Shown: positions 35,331 through 46,398, counted from the stretch's first letter. The stretch is DNA of 64,000 bases from Sphingobium jiangsuense (GCF_014196495.1 NZ_JACIDT010000001.1:248001-312000); one strand, 5' to 3'. The notes: a model not told the origin generated them from the letters alone. Made by a program: numbers and translations.

Positions 35331-35895
35331 CGGTGTTTTCCTGTGAAAGCAAGGGCACCCGTCATGCCGGGCGCGGGCGGGGTAGCGCATTTCCCGACCG
35401 GATGGAACCATCGCGGCGCTGTAACCGGCCGCCGAAGGCCGTCGCGGCGCGATCCTGACGGATGGCGCGACCGCACCTTCGGCGACCGGGCCGTCCGGTT
35501 CCCCCCGAAACCGGACGTCAGGGCAAGGGATCGCCGCCCGCCGCGCGAGGCCCGGCCGGCCACGAGTCCGCCCCGCCCCGCGCGCGAACGCACAGGTAGC
35601 GGCGGCGGAAGGACCGCATTCCGGCCAAGGACGGATTCAACCCGGCAACCGGCATTTCTCATGATAACCCCCACCCGGCGAGCGCGGCGGCGCCCCATTT
35701 CCCTGCCGCCACGTTCACCTTGTTCCCGCGATACACCAGAAGGGGGCCGTTCTTCAAATCATTCCGCTGTCGCCGCTTCGCCATCAGGGCGAGAGGAATA
35801 TCGGGCCATCGGCATATTGGGTGGTTGACGGACGCGCACCTATATGTCTACTTTTTTGATTATATTAATCAGACGACCCGAAGGAACCGAATCCC
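35331..35895. other. 565-bp stretch without a convincing gene
   Basis: The left two thirds are GC-rich with no ORF that has both a ribosome site and protein-like content. An open frame from 35720 would run into cysK out of frame and is dismissed. The last 80 bases turn AT-rich and form the cysK control region. Confidence 0.6.
35825..35871 (+). promoter_or_regulatory. cysK promoter region with TGATTA-TAT-TAATCA dyad
   Basis: TTGACG (35825-35830) and TCTACT (35847-35852, 16-bp spacing) form a possible promoter. A perfect 6-3-6 dyad TGATTATATTAATCA (35857-35871) follows at or just after the predicted start, 25 bp before the cysK ATG. AAGGA before the ATG is the ribosome site. Confidence 0.45.
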
Positions 35896-36825
<930 letters not shown>

Positions 36826-36840
36826 GCAAAGGAAAACAGC

Positions 36841-38202
36841 GTGAGCGGCGGCAAGACGATCGTCATAACGGGGGCCGGGTTCAGCGGCACCCTGCTGGCG
36901 ATCAACCTGCTGCGCCAGCCGGACGTCCGCGTGATCCTGATCGAGCGGGACGGCGCACGGCTGGCGCGGGGCACCGCCTACGGCGCCTCGTGCCCGGAAC
37001 ATCTGCTCAACGTCCGCACCTCGAACATGAGCGCCTATCCCGACGATCCCGGCCATTTCCAGCGCTGGATCGGGGAGGAAGGCGACAGGGACGGCGGCAT
37101 CCGCTTCGTCCAGCGCTCCACCTATGGCCGCTATCTGGCCGAGGAGCTGGCGGCGAACGCGCAGCGCGCCGGGGCGGACCGGCTGCGCATCATCGTCGGC
37201 GAAGCGGTGACGGCGGATCGGCGCGATCCGGCGGGTTTCGACGTGACGCTGGGCGACGGCGCCACGATCGCCTGCGATATCCTCGTCCTCGCGCAGGGCA
37301 ATCTGCCGCCCGCCGACATTCCCGAATTGAGCGCTCTTGGCGAGGGCCTCTATCATGCGGACCCATGGGGCCGGGACTGGCTGACCGGCCTTGCCGCCAC
37401 CGATCATGTGCTGCTGCTCGGCACCGGGCTGACCGCCGTGGACGCGATCCTCTCGCTCGACCGCGCGGGATTCCGGGGGAAGGTTACCGCCCTGTCGCGG
37501 CGGGGCCTGAAGCCGCAGGCCCATCTCGACAGCGGCCCGTGCACGGAAAGGACGGACCGGCCGCCGGTCGACGGCTCCCTGCTGGTCCGCCATGTGCGGC
37601 AGCGCGCGCAGGACGTCGGCTGGCACGCGGCAGTGGATGAGCTGCGCCCGCATATGCAGGACCTTTGGCGCAGGCTGGACGCGCAGGCGCAGAGGCGATT
37701 CCTGCGCCATCTGCGCCCCTATTGGGACATTCACCGCCACCGCATCGCCCCTTCGGTCGCCCGCCGCCTTCAGGACTGGATGGACGAGGGCCGGCTCGAC
37801 TTCGAGGCGGGCAAGCTGGTCGGCGCGCTCGCGCACCGGGACCGCGCCGTCGTCGAATGGCGCGTCAGGGGAAGGGAAGAGCGGCGGCGGATCGACGTGG
37901 CGCGGATCGTCAACTGCACCGGCCCGCAGGGCGACATCAGCACCTGTCCGGACGCGCTGCTGCGCCATCTCTGTGCGCGGGGAACGATCCGGCCGGACGT
38001 CCATCGCCTCGGCATCGACGTCGACCGCTTCGGACGGGCGGTAGGCAGCGACGGCGCACCCCGGCTCGATCTCTATGCGGTCGGGCCGCTGACCAAGGGC
38101 GAGGCATGGGAAATCGTCGCCGTGCCCGACATAAGGCGACAGGTCTGGGACATAGCGCGCGCCCTCTCCCATGCCCATTGGGTGGGCGGCGAAGGGCTTT
38201 AG
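36841..38202 (+). CDS. FAD/NAD(P)-binding protein (NAD_binding_9 type)
   Basis: A 453-residue flavoprotein-like protein. IVITGAGFSGTLLAINLL is a GxGxxG dinucleotide-binding fold at the N-terminus. GTAYGASCPEHLLNVRTSNMSAYPDDPGHFQRWI is the conserved early block (partly quoted), and VLLLGTGLTAVDAILSL is the second nucleotide site. This family occurs next to sulfur and siderophore genes, with no firm reaction known. A redox role in sulfur assimilation is inferred from position only. The start is GTG 36841 after AAGGA. It is probably co-transcribed with cysK. Confidence 0.75.
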   Translation: MSGGKTIVITGAGFSGTLLAINLLRQPDVRVILIERDGARLARGTAYGASCPEHLLNVRTSNMSAYPDDPGHFQRWIGEEGDRDGGIRFVQRSTYGRYLAEELAANAQRAGADRLRIIVGEAVTADRRDPAGFDVTLGDGATIACDILVLAQGNLPPADIPELSALGEGLYHADPWGRDWLTGLAATDHVLLLGTGLTAVDAILSLDRAGFRGKVTALSRRGLKPQAHLDSGPCTERTDRPPVDGSLLVRHVRQRAQDVGWHAAVDELRPHMQDLWRRLDAQAQRRFLRHLRPYWDIHRHRIAPSVARRLQDWMDEGRLDFEAGKLVGALAHRDRAVVEWRVRGREERRRIDVARIVNCTGPQGDISTCPDALLRHLCARGTIRPDVHRLGIDVDRFGRAVGSDGAPRLDLYAVGPLTKGEAWEIVAVPDIRRQVWDIARALSHAHWVGGEGL

Positions 38203-38428
38203 CCGGCTGCCGGGGGCGGCCTCCACCCGATGCGGCGAAGCCCTTCCATTCCCCCGGCGAATCGTCCCCATCGCGCCTCCATGCCCGCTTTTCCGGCCGG
38301 ACCAAGCCGCGCGCCCACCCCGCCCGCGTCCCCGTTCCGCCAACCGCATCGGCGTGAAAAGGCGGCTTTTCGTGGCGCGCGGCGGCGAAAGCGGATAGGA
38401 GAGCTTTAGCGACAGCCATCCCAAATTT

Positions 38429-38458
38429 ATTGTCAATCGAATTACTTGATTTTATAGG
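38429..38458 (+). promoter_or_regulatory. Sulfur-type promoter of sbp-cysTWA
   Basis: TCAATCGAATTACTTGA (38433-38449) followed after three bases by TATAGG (38453-38458). The left end also forms ATTGTCAAT (38429-38437). A closely related 17-mer plus TATAGG stands before the thiol dioxygenase operon (minus strand, 54833-54809). The predicted start near 38465 leaves an 18-base leader to ATG 38484. Confidence 0.6.
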
Positions 38459-38483
38459 TCGGCCATTATCCGGGAGAATGACA

Positions 38484-39503
38484 ATGCAGCGCCGCCCCCT
38501 CATCACCGCCATCATGGCCACCCTGGTGCTGGGCATCGCCGCATGTTCCGGCTCCGGCGGCAACAAGGCGAACTCGGTCCAGATCACCAACGTTTCCTAC
38601 GATCCGACGCGGGAGCTGTATCAGGCGATCAACCCCGCCTTCGCCACCTATTGGAAGCACAAGACCGGGCAGGACGTCACCTTCCGCATGAGTCATGGCG
38701 GGTCCGGCAAGCAGAGCCGCGCGATCATCGACGGGCTGGAGGCCGACGTCGCCACGCTGGCGCTGGGGTACGACATCGACGCGATCGCCGAGCGGGCGAA
38801 GCTGCTGCCGCAGGACTGGCAGAAGGCGCTGCCCGACAACAGCGCGCCCTATACCTCGACCATCGTCTTCCTCGTCCGCAAGGGCAATCCCAAGGGCATC
38901 AGGGACTGGGGCGATCTGGTGAAGCCGGGCGTGCAGGTCATCACCCCCAATCCCAAGACCAGCGGCGGCGCGCGCTGGAATTTCCTCGCCGCATGGGTCT
39001 ATGGCCGCAAGGCGGGCGGATCCGACGCCGCCGCCGAAGCCTATGTGAAACGCCTGTTCACGCAGGTGCCGGTGCTCGACAGCGGCGCGCGCGGCTCCAC
39101 CACCACCTTTGTCGAGCGCGGCATCGGCGACGTGCTGCTGGCGTGGGAGAATGAGGCGTTCCTCGCCGAAAAGGAACTGGGCGCGGGCAAGTTCGAGATC
39201 GTCATGCCGTCCATCTCCATCCTTGCCGAACCCCCGGTGGCGGTCATCACCGCCAATGCGAAGAAGCACGGCACGGAAGAGGTCGCCAAAGCCTATCTGG
39301 AATATCTCTATACCCCCGAAGCGCAGACCGCGATCGCGCATAATTTCTACCGCCCGCGCAACCCGGAGGTCGCCGCCCAGTTCAAAAAGCAGTTCCCGGA
39401 CATCAATCTGGTGACCGTCGACGAGGCGTTCGGCGGCTGGGCCAAGGCCCAGAAGCAGTTTTTCGACGATGGCGGGGTGTTCGACCGCATATACGGGAAA
39501 TAA
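38484..39503 (+). CDS. sbp: Sulfate ABC transporter substrate-binding lipoprotein
   Basis: A 339-residue periplasmic sulfate/thiosulfate-binding protein. A signal peptide ending LGIAAC suggests a lipoprotein. [48 protein letters not shown] (partly quoted), [16 protein letters not shown] and the C-terminal YRPRNPEV are Sbp hallmarks. The start at 38484 is preferred to 38478 because GGAG (38473-38476) is then 7 bases away. It is followed by the two permeases and the ATPase. Confidence 0.95.
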   Translation: MQRRPLITAIMATLVLGIAACSGSGGNKANSVQITNVSYDPTRELYQAINPAFATYWKHKTGQDVTFRMSHGGSGKQSRAIIDGLEADVATLALGYDIDAIAERAKLLPQDWQKALPDNSAPYTSTIVFLVRKGNPKGIRDWGDLVKPGVQVITPNPKTSGGARWNFLAAWVYGRKAGGSDAAAEAYVKRLFTQVPVLDSGARGSTTTFVERGIGDVLLAWENEAFLAEKELGAGKFEIVMPSISILAEPPVAVITANAKKHGTEEVAKAYLEYLYTPEAQTAIAHNFYRPRNPEVAAQFKKQFPDINLVTVDEAFGGWAKAQKQFFDDGGVFDRIYGK

Positions 39504-39545
39504 GCGGACCATCCCCACCTCCTTCTATCGAGCAGGCCTCTGCAG

Positions 39546-40397
39546 ATGACTTCACTTTCCCTCTCGCGCGGGCGCTGGCGCCAGCCTTCCGTGCTCCCCG
39601 GTTTCGGATTGACCTTTGGGGTTTCGGTGATCTGGCTGTCGCTGATCGTCCTCATCCCGCTCGCCACCATCTTCCTCCGATCGGCGGGAATGGGCTGGTC
39701 GGATTTCGTCGCGGCGGGCTTTTCCGACCGGGCGCTGGCCGCCTACAGGCTCAGCTTCGGCACCGCCGCCGCCGCAGGGCTGGTCAATGTCGTGTTCGGC
39801 CTGCTCATCGCCTGGGTGCTGGTGCGATACAGCTTCCCCGGCAAGCGGGTGATCGGCGCGCTGGTCGACCTGCCCTTCGCGCTGCCCACCGCCGTCGCGG
39901 GCATCGCGCTGACGACCATCTACGCGCCCAGCGGCTGGATCGGCCAGTTCCTCGACCCGCTGGGGGTGAAGGTGGCGTTCACGCCGCTCGGCATCACCAT
40001 CGCGCTCATCTTCATCGGCCTGCCCTTCGTCGTCCGCTCGGTGGAGCCGGTGCTGGCCGACATGGGGCTGGAGGTCGAGGAAGCGGCCGCGACGCTGGGC
40101 GCGGGGCGCGCGCAGACCTTCTTCCGCATCATCCTGCCCTCGATCCTGCCCGCGCTTATCACCGGCTTCGCGATGGCGTTCGCGCGCGGCGTCGGCGAAT
40201 ATGGGTCGGTCATCTTCATTTCCGGCAACATGCCCGGCAAGACGGAGATCGCGCCGCTGCTCATCGTCACCCAGCTGGAGCAATATGCCTATGACGGGGC
40301 GACCGCGATCGCGACGGTGATGCTGGTCGTGTCCTTCGCGATCCTGCTGCTGCTGAACGGCTATCAGACGCTTCGCCGCAGGAGGATGGGCGCATGA
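39546..40397 (+). CDS. cysT: Sulfate ABC transporter permease CysT
   Basis: A 283-residue inner-membrane permease with about six helices and the EAA loop [24 protein letters not shown] that docks the ATPase. [14 protein letters not shown] and [19 protein letters not shown] are typical of CysT/CysU. It overlaps cysW by four bases (ATGA). Confidence 0.95.
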   Translation: MTSLSLSRGRWRQPSVLPGFGLTFGVSVIWLSLIVLIPLATIFLRSAGMGWSDFVAAGFSDRALAAYRLSFGTAAAAGLVNVVFGLLIAWVLVRYSFPGKRVIGALVDLPFALPTAVAGIALTTIYAPSGWIGQFLDPLGVKVAFTPLGITIALIFIGLPFVVRSVEPVLADMGLEVEEAAATLGAGRAQTFFRIILPSILPALITGFAMAFARGVGEYGSVIFISGNMPGKTEIAPLLIVTQLEQYAYDGATAIATVMLVVSFAILLLLNGYQTLRRRRMGA

Positions 40398-41229
40398 GCA
40401 TTCATCGCTCCACCACCGAAAGGCGCGCGACCCGGATATTGCTGATCCTCGTCGCGCTCGCCTTCCTCGCCTTCTTCCTGCTGCTGCCGCTGATCGCCGT
40501 GTTCGGGGAGGCGCTGAAGCAGGGCATCGGCGGCTTCGCCAATGCGGTGACGGACCCGGACGCGCAATCCGCGATCCGGCTGACGCTGATGGTCGCGGCG
40601 ATCAGCGTGCCGCTCAACATGGTCTTCGGCGTCGCGGCGAGCTGGGCGATCAGCAAATACGACTTCAAGGGCAAGAGCCTGCTCGTCACCCTGATCGACC
40701 TGCCCTTTTCGGTGTCGCCGGTCGTGTCCGGCCTCATCTTCGTGCTGCTGTTCGGCGCGCAAGGCTATCTGGGACCGTGGCTGGCCGATCATGGCATCCG
40801 GGTGATCTTCGCCGTGCCGGGGATCCTCCTCGCCACCATCTTCATCACCTTCCCCTTCGTCGCGCGGGAGCTGATCCCGCTGATGCAGGAACAGGGCCGC
40901 GCCGACGAGGAAGCCGCGCTGTCGCTCGGCGCGAGCGGCTGGCAGACCTTCTGGCGCGTGACGCTGCCCAATATCCGCTGGGGGCTGCTCTACGGCGTGC
41001 TGCTCTGCAATGCGCGGGCGATGGGCGAATTCGGCGCGGTGTCGGTGGTGTCCGGCCATATCAGGGGCGAGACGAACACCATGCCGCTGCATGTCGAGAT
41101 CCTCTACAACGAATATAATTTCGTCGGCGCCTTCGCGGTCGCCTCGCTGCTGGCGCTGCTGGCGCTGGTAACCCTCGTCGCCAAAAGCGTTCTCGAATGG
41201 CGCTTCGACCTCCACTCGGGAGCCAAGCA

Positions 41230-41233
<4 letters not shown>
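40394..41233 (+). CDS. cysW: Sulfate ABC transporter permease CysW
   Basis: A 279-residue permease pairing with Cys[21 protein letters not shown], the EAA loop [24 protein letters not shown], and [18 protein letters not shown] mark it as CysW. The stop overlaps the TTG start of cysA (TTGA). Confidence 0.95.
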
Positions 41234-42180
<947 letters not shown>

Positions 42181-42220
42181 AGAGCGCGGCACACCGTGCT
42201 ATAAAGAACCAACGGCCCCC

Positions 42221-42330
42221 AACCGTTCGCCCCGAGCTTGTCGACCCGAAGGGCGACCAAGGGTCAACGGCTGCTTTTCTCTTGGGGCTAGAAGAAGGAC
42301 AGGGCTTCGACAAGCTCAGCCCGAACGGTT
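42221..42330. repeat. Dispersed repeat family B, copy 3
   Basis: The arms start AACCGTTCG and end CGAACGGTT, with CGAGCTTGTCGA near the left end and TCGACAAGCTC near the right forming a long imperfect palindrome. The centre contains GAAGAAGGACAGGGCTTCGACA, shared with copy 1. It lies directly after cysA and 57 bp before repeat A copy 2. Confidence 0.75.
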
Positions 42331-42387
42331 TGCTTGTGTCAGTTTTGGAGAGGAAGCATGAGCGGCATATGGCCGCAGCCCCCTTTG

Positions 42388-42463
42388 TCGCCCCAGCGCA
42401 GGCTGGGGCCGCTGGCCATGTCGCGCTCCATCTCCTGAGATGCCAGCCTGCGCTGGCATGACG
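42388..42463. repeat. Dispersed repeat family A, copy 2
   Basis: A 76-bp unit identical at both hairpin ends to 9461-9536 and similar in the middle (CTCCTGAGATGCC shared). As at 9.5 kb, it is next to a family B repeat, here in the opposite order. Confidence 0.75.
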
Positions 42464-42574
42464 TGATGGGCCGAAGGCGATCGCCCACCCCAAAAGAAAA
42501 GCTTCACCCGCCGCAAAGAAGGATTGCGAGACATTTGACAACCGATTGAGTAGAGAAATCACAGGCACCCGCCT

Positions 42575-42671
42575 CGCGGCTTTTGATTCATGTCAGCTTG
42601 CTCCGCGTCACCAACGGCTAAAGCGCACGAATCCCTCGCGACAACGCCGGCTTCGTGTTCCGCACAAGGAG
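42575..42671 (+). ncRNA. Candidate structured leader RNA (SAM-II-like core)
   Basis: CGCGG (42575-42579) pairs with CCGCG (42603-42607) around a 23-base loop that contains TTTTGATT and ends in GCTTGCT. It is followed by ACCAACGGCTAAAG (GCTAAAG at 42617-42623). The order stem, TGATT-containing loop, GCTTGC, stem, CAA, GCTAAA is that of SAM-II riboswitches as I recall them. A second hairpin, CACGAA/TTCGTG (42626-42631, 42652-42657), sits between this core and the AAGGAG of the next ORF. The loop differs in detail from SAM-II and the distance to the ribosome site is longer, so the class is uncertain. Confidence 0.4.
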
Positions 42672-42678
42672 AATACGA

Positions 42679-42834
42679 ATGACCCGATCCGCCCCCCGAC
42701 GTCCCCGCGCCAACGCCGTTCCCCCGCGCGCGGCGCCCTTGCCTCATCCCTCATGGCTCCGGTACAACCCGGACGCGCCCTCCCCTGCGCAGGCCATCAG
42801 GGCCGATGAATTCTGGGCAAGGCTGGGCATATGA
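42679..42834 (+). CDS. Small 51-residue protein of the sulfur cluster
   Basis: An ORF with a strong ribosome site (AAGGAG 42666-42671, 7-base spacing) 30 bp before the nitroreductase gene. The protein begins MTRSAPRRPRANAV, has a Pro-rich middle (PLPHPSWLRYNPDAPSPAQ) and ends IRADEFWARLGI. It has no signal or membrane segment. The balanced, motif-like C-terminus suggests a real protein rather than a mere leader peptide. Function is unknown. Confidence 0.6.
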   Translation: MTRSAPRRPRANAVPPRAAPLPHPSWLRYNPDAPSPAQAIRADEFWARLGI

Positions 42835-42864
42835 TTCCCCCTTTATCATAAAAGGACATCCCAT

Positions 42865-43470
42865 ATGAGCACCCATCTCCGCTCGACGCCCTTCGCCGTC
42901 GATCCGCTGTTTCTGGAACGCTGGTCGCCGCGCGCCTTCGACGGGACGTCGATCGACGAAGAGCAGCTGCTGACCCTGTTCGATGCCGCGCGCTGGGCGC
43001 CGTCGGCCTTCAACTACCAGCCGTGGCGGTTCGTCTACGCACAGCGCGACAGCGCCGTGTGGCAGGAGTTCCTCGACCTGCTGCTGCCGTTCAACGCCGC
43101 CTGGGTGAAGGATGCCGCCGCGCTCATCTTCGTGCTGTCCGACACGCTGATCGTGCCGCCCGGCAAGTCGGAGGCGCAGCCGGCGACCAGCAACAGCTTC
43201 GACGCGGGCGCCGCATGGGCGCTGCTGGCGTTGCAGGCGCGGCGCCTCGGCCTTCACACCCATGCGATGGCCGGGTTCGACCAGGCGAAGGCACGCGGCT
43301 ATTTCGACCTGCCGGACCGCTACCGGATAGAGGCGGCGATCGCCGTCGGCCATCTGGGCGACAAGGGCAAATTGCCGGAAGCCTTGCAGGCGCGCGAAGT
43401 GCCGAGCGACCGCCTGCCCGTCGAGGCGCTGGCGTTCCGCGACGGCCTGCCGGACGATCTCGCCGGGTAG
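42865..43470 (+). CDS. Nitroreductase-family flavoprotein
   Basis: A 201-residue FMN-dependent NAD(P)H oxidoreductase. FLERWSPRAFDGTSIDEEQLLTLFDAARWAPSAFNYQPWRF (partly quoted) contains the conserved RSxRxF-like start and the SxxNxQPW FMN site. ALQARRLGLHTHAMAGFD is the later family block. It could supply reduced flavin to the two monooxygenases further along, or reduce a sulfur compound; either is inference. It precedes epsC by 7 bases. Confidence 0.82.
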   Translation: MSTHLRSTPFAVDPLFLERWSPRAFDGTSIDEEQLLTLFDAARWAPSAFNYQPWRFVYAQRDSAVWQEFLDLLLPFNAAWVKDAAALIFVLSDTLIVPPGKSEAQPATSNSFDAGAAWALLALQARRLGLHTHAMAGFDQAKARGYFDLPDRYRIEAAIAVGHLGDKGKLPEALQAREVPSDRLPVEALAFRDGLPDDLAG

Positions 43471-43477
43471 TGCCAGG

Positions 43478-44458
43478 GTGGAGGGCTATTTCGATCTCGA
43501 TCCGATCGTCGCGCGGCTCAGCACCATTCGCCGGAACTGGCGGTCGGTGCAGGCCCATCATGGCGAATATGGGGAAGACAGCTTCCCCTCGCGCGGCGAT
43601 CTCGGCAAAATCATGGGGGCACTGTGCGGGGCGCTGTTCCCGCTGCGCCTCGGCCCGGCCTTCGTCCGGCTGCACAATGAGGACGCCTTCGTCGCGCAGA
43701 CCCTCCAGACCGCCTTGTCGCGCCTCTACGGGCAGATCCGGCTGGAGCTGATCTATGCGGCCAGCGACATCTCCCACAGCGCGATCGACAGCCAGGCCGC
43801 GCAGATCATCGCCGATTTCGCGCAGGCGCTGCCCGATCTGCGCCTGCTGCTCGACACCGATGTGGAGGCCGCCTTCCTCGGCGACCCGGCGGCGCGCAGC
43901 GTCGATGAGGTGCTGATCTGCTACCCCTCGATGCTGGCGATCATCCACCACCGGCTCGCCCACCATCTCCACGGGCTGGGCGCGCCGCTGGTCGCCCGCA
44001 TCATCTCCGAGCTTGCGCACGGCAAGACCGGCATCGACATCCACCCCGGCGCGCGGATCGGCGAAGGCTTCTTCATCGACCACGGCACCGGCGTGGTGAT
44101 CGGCGAAACGGCGATCGTCGGCAAGCGGGTCCGGCTCTATCAGGGCGTGACGCTGGGCGCGCGCAGCCTGCGGCTCGGCACGGACGGCGTGACGGGACGG
44201 GGCGAGCGCCGCCACCCGGTCATCGAGGACGATGTCGTCATCTATGCGGGCGCGACGATATTGGGCCGCATCACCATCGGGCAGGGGTCGGAGATCGGCG
44301 GCAATGTCTGGCTGACCAGCAGCGTGCCGCCCGGCAGCCGCATCACCCAGGCCCATGTCGAAAACCGCGTCACCGCGATCAGGATGAACGGCAGGCAGGC
44401 CCCGGCCGCCTCCGTGACCGCGGCGGTTCCCGGCCCGAAGGACCAGCCGCCCGGCTGA
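43478..44458 (+). CDS. epsC: Serine O-acetyltransferase, EpsC type
   Basis: A 326-residue enzyme making O-acetylserine from serine and acetyl-CoA, the acceptor for sulfide in cysteine synthesis. The N-terminal helical part (ALFPLRLGPAFVRL) is followed by the left-handed beta-helix, with GIDIHPGARIGEGFFIDHGTGVVIGETA (partly quoted; catalytic His-Asp) and YQGVTLGARSL. The long N-terminus marks the EpsC rather than E. coli CysE form. The start is GTG 43478. A strong terminator follows. Confidence 0.93.
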   Translation: MEGYFDLDPIVARLSTIRRNWRSVQAHHGEYGEDSFPSRGDLGKIMGALCGALFPLRLGPAFVRLHNEDAFVAQTLQTALSRLYGQIRLELIYAASDISHSAIDSQAAQIIADFAQALPDLRLLLDTDVEAAFLGDPAARSVDEVLICYPSMLAIIHHRLAHHLHGLGAPLVARIISELAHGKTGIDIHPGARIGEGFFIDHGTGVVIGETAIVGKRVRLYQGVTLGARSLRLGTDGVTGRGERRHPVIEDDVVIYAGATILGRITIGQGSEIGGNVWLTSSVPPGSRITQAHVENRVTAIRMNGRQAPAASVTAAVPGPKDQPPG

Positions 44459-44481
44459 GGCCGGTTCCACGCCGGAACGGA

Positions 44482-44512
44482 AAAGGCCCGGTTCGACCTG
44501 AACCGGGCCTTT
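44482..44512. terminator. Rho-independent terminator after epsC
   Basis: AAAGGCCCGGTTC (44482-44494) and GAACCGGGCCTTT (44500-44512) form a perfect 13-bp stem with a 5-base loop. A and T runs on either side make it usable for both the rightward epsC and the leftward ABC operon that ends at 44556. Confidence 0.88.
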
Positions 44513-44555
44513 CGCGTTTTAAGGGCCGCCGGACGGTTCCCGGCGATCGCGCGCT

Positions 44556-45356
44556 TCACAATATGTCGGAATGGCCGACGACTTCCAATATGCGCCGCCG
44601 CAACTCCACGAAATGCCGGTCGTCGCGGTGGCGCGGATAGTCCAGCCCGACCTCGAAGGAGGCAGCGATCCGCGCCGGGCGGGGCGTGAAGACCAGCACC
44701 CGCTGGGCCAGCAGCAGCGCCTCCTCCACATCATGCGTGACCAGCAGCGTGGTGAAGCCCGCATTCTGCCACAGCCGCAGCAGCTCGGCCTGCATCGTCA
44801 TCCGGGTGAGCGCATCGAGCTTGCCCAGCGGCTCGTCCAGCAGCAGCAGGCGCGGGTCGTTGACCAGCACGCGCGCCAGCGCCGCCCGCTGCGCCATGCC
44901 GCCCGACAGCTGGTTGGGATAGGCGTCGGCGAAGCCGTCCAGCCCGACGAGATGCAGCACCTCGTCCACCCGGCGCGCGCGATCGGCGATGCCGCGCGCC
45001 TCCAGCCCCAGCCCCACATTCTGCCGCACCGTCCGCCACGGATAGAGCGTCGGATCCTGGAACACGAGCAGGCGCGACGGGTCCGGCCCGACGATCCGTA
45101 CGCCGTCGGCGCCGATCTTGCCCCGGCCGGGCTGTTCGAGCCCGGCGAGCAGGCGCAGCAGCGTGGACTTGCCGCAGCCGCTCGGCCCCAGCAGCGCGAC
45201 GCACTCGCCCGGCTCGACGGTGAATGTCACATCGTCGAGGACATGGAGCAACCCGCCGCCCGGCGTCGGGTAATGATGGCTGACGCCGCGTATCTGCGCG
45301 CGGATGCCGACCGGGGACGGCGCCTCGCGCGTCAGGGGAACCGTCACCGCGCTCAC
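44556..45356 (-). CDS. SsuB/TauB-type ABC transporter ATPase
   Basis: A 266-residue ATPase of the nitrate/sulfonate/taurine importer family. Walker A is GPSGCGKST, the signature LSGGMAQRAALARVL, Walker B LLLLDEPLGKLD and the H-loop VTHDVEEAL. VFQDPTLYPWRTVRQNVGLGL is typical of SsuB. GTG 45356 overlaps the permease stop (GTGA). It is the last gene of a leftward permease-coupled operon. Confidence 0.9.
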   Translation of the reverse strand: MSAVTVPLTREAPSPVGIRAQIRGVSHHYPTPGGGLLHVLDDVTFTVEPGECVALLGPSGCGKSTLLRLLAGLEQPGRGKIGADGVRIVGPDPSRLLVFQDPTLYPWRTVRQNVGLGLEARGIADRARRVDEVLHLVGLDGFADAYPNQLSGGMAQRAALARVLVNDPRLLLLDEPLGKLDALTRMTMQAELLRLWQNAGFTTLLVTHDVEEALLLAQRVLVFTPRPARIAASFEVGLDYPRHRDDRHFVELRRRILEVVGHSDIL

Positions 45357-46372
45357 CACCGCACCAGCTCCTTCTGCCAGGCGAGAACCCTGTCGCGCAC
45401 GAGGAACAGCAGGGAGATGAGGCCGGAAAACAGCAGCGCCATCAGGATGAGGACGCCGTAGAGATTGGCATAGGCGGCCCACCCTTGCGCCCATTGCAGG
45501 TAGAAGCCCAGCCCGGCCTTCACCCCCATCATCTCCGCGACGATCAGCACCGCGAAGGACGCGCCCAAACCCATGAACAGGCCGACGAACACGCTGGGCA
45601 GCGCGGCGGGAATGGCGATGCGGGCGATCAGGAAACGCTCATTGGCGCCGAGCGTGCGGGCGATGTCGTAATAGGCGCTGTTGACGCCGCTGATGCCCGA
45701 CGCGGTCAGCACCGCGACCGGAAAGCCCGTCGACAGCGCGATCAGGAAGATGCTGGCGCTGTTGGCCGACGGGAAGAAGAAAAAGGCGACCGGCAGCCAG
45801 GCCGTTGCGGGCAGCGGGCCGACGATGCGCAGGATCGGGTGTCCCCAATAATGAACGGTGCGCGACCAGCCGATCGCCACCCCCGCGCCGAAGCCGGCAA
45901 GCGCCCCGGCGACGAAACCGGGCACCAGCAGCCAGGCGGAATACCAGAGGCTTTCCAGCAGCCGCGCATAATCGTCGGTATAGACTTCCAGTATCGACTG
46001 CGGCGGCGGGAAGAAAGGCAGGGGCAGCAGCGCGGTCTTGGCGGTGAGGACGACCCACACCGTCAGCAGCGCGCCCAGCGCCACCAGCCAGCGGCCCGCC
46101 GGATGGAAATAGCGCACCTGCCGCGTCCGCCCGCCGAATATCGCCGCGCCCAGCAGCAGCACGCCCAGCGCGCCCTGCGCCATGGCGAGCAGCGGCGTGC
46201 GCGCCCAGGGGGAGAGATCCGGCCAATGATAGTTGATCGCCGACCCCGCCAGCCACACCGTCGCGGCCACCGCGCCGGTGGTCCAGAAGGGCGGGGCTTC
46301 CCTCGCGGCCGGCCAGTCGGCGGTGGCGGCGATCGCGGGAAGGTCGGGGGCATGATGCGCAATGTCGTTCAT
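45353..46372 (-). CDS. SsuC/TauC-type ABC transporter permease
   Basis: A 339-residue permease. It has an N-terminal extension of about 90 residues with two extra hydrophobic segments before the usual six-helix SsuC core. SILEVYTDDYARLLESLWYSAW, the EAA-type DIARTLGANERFLIARIAIPAALP and WAAYANLYGVLILMALLFSGL are family blocks. It starts 26 bases after the binding-protein stop. Substrate: probably an organosulfur compound, given the neighbours. Confidence 0.9.
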   Translation of the reverse strand: MNDIAHHAPDLPAIAATADWPAAREAPPFWTTGAVAATVWLAGSAINYHWPDLSPWARTPLLAMAQGALGVLLLGAAIFGGRTRQVRYFHPAGRWLVALGALLTVWVVLTAKTALLPLPFFPPPQSILEVYTDDYARLLESLWYSAWLLVPGFVAGALAGFGAGVAIGWSRTVHYWGHPILRIVGPLPATAWLPVAFFFFPSANSASIFLIALSTGFPVAVLTASGISGVNSAYYDIARTLGANERFLIARIAIPAALPSVFVGLFMGLGASFAVLIVAEMMGVKAGLGFYLQWAQGWAAYANLYGVLILMALLFSGLISLLFLVRDRVLAWQKELVRW

Positions 46373-46398
46373 GATGGGGCCCTTCGGCTGGAACGGGA

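Noticed and set aside
42590-42682. 30-codon ORF (MSACSASPTAK...) inside the structured leader, overlapping the 51-codon gene by ATGA
   Set aside because: No ribosome site before its ATG, and the ATG lies in the predicted pseudoknot loop. It has only two Cys codons, which is weak for a cysteine attenuator. It remains worth remembering if the RNA model fails.
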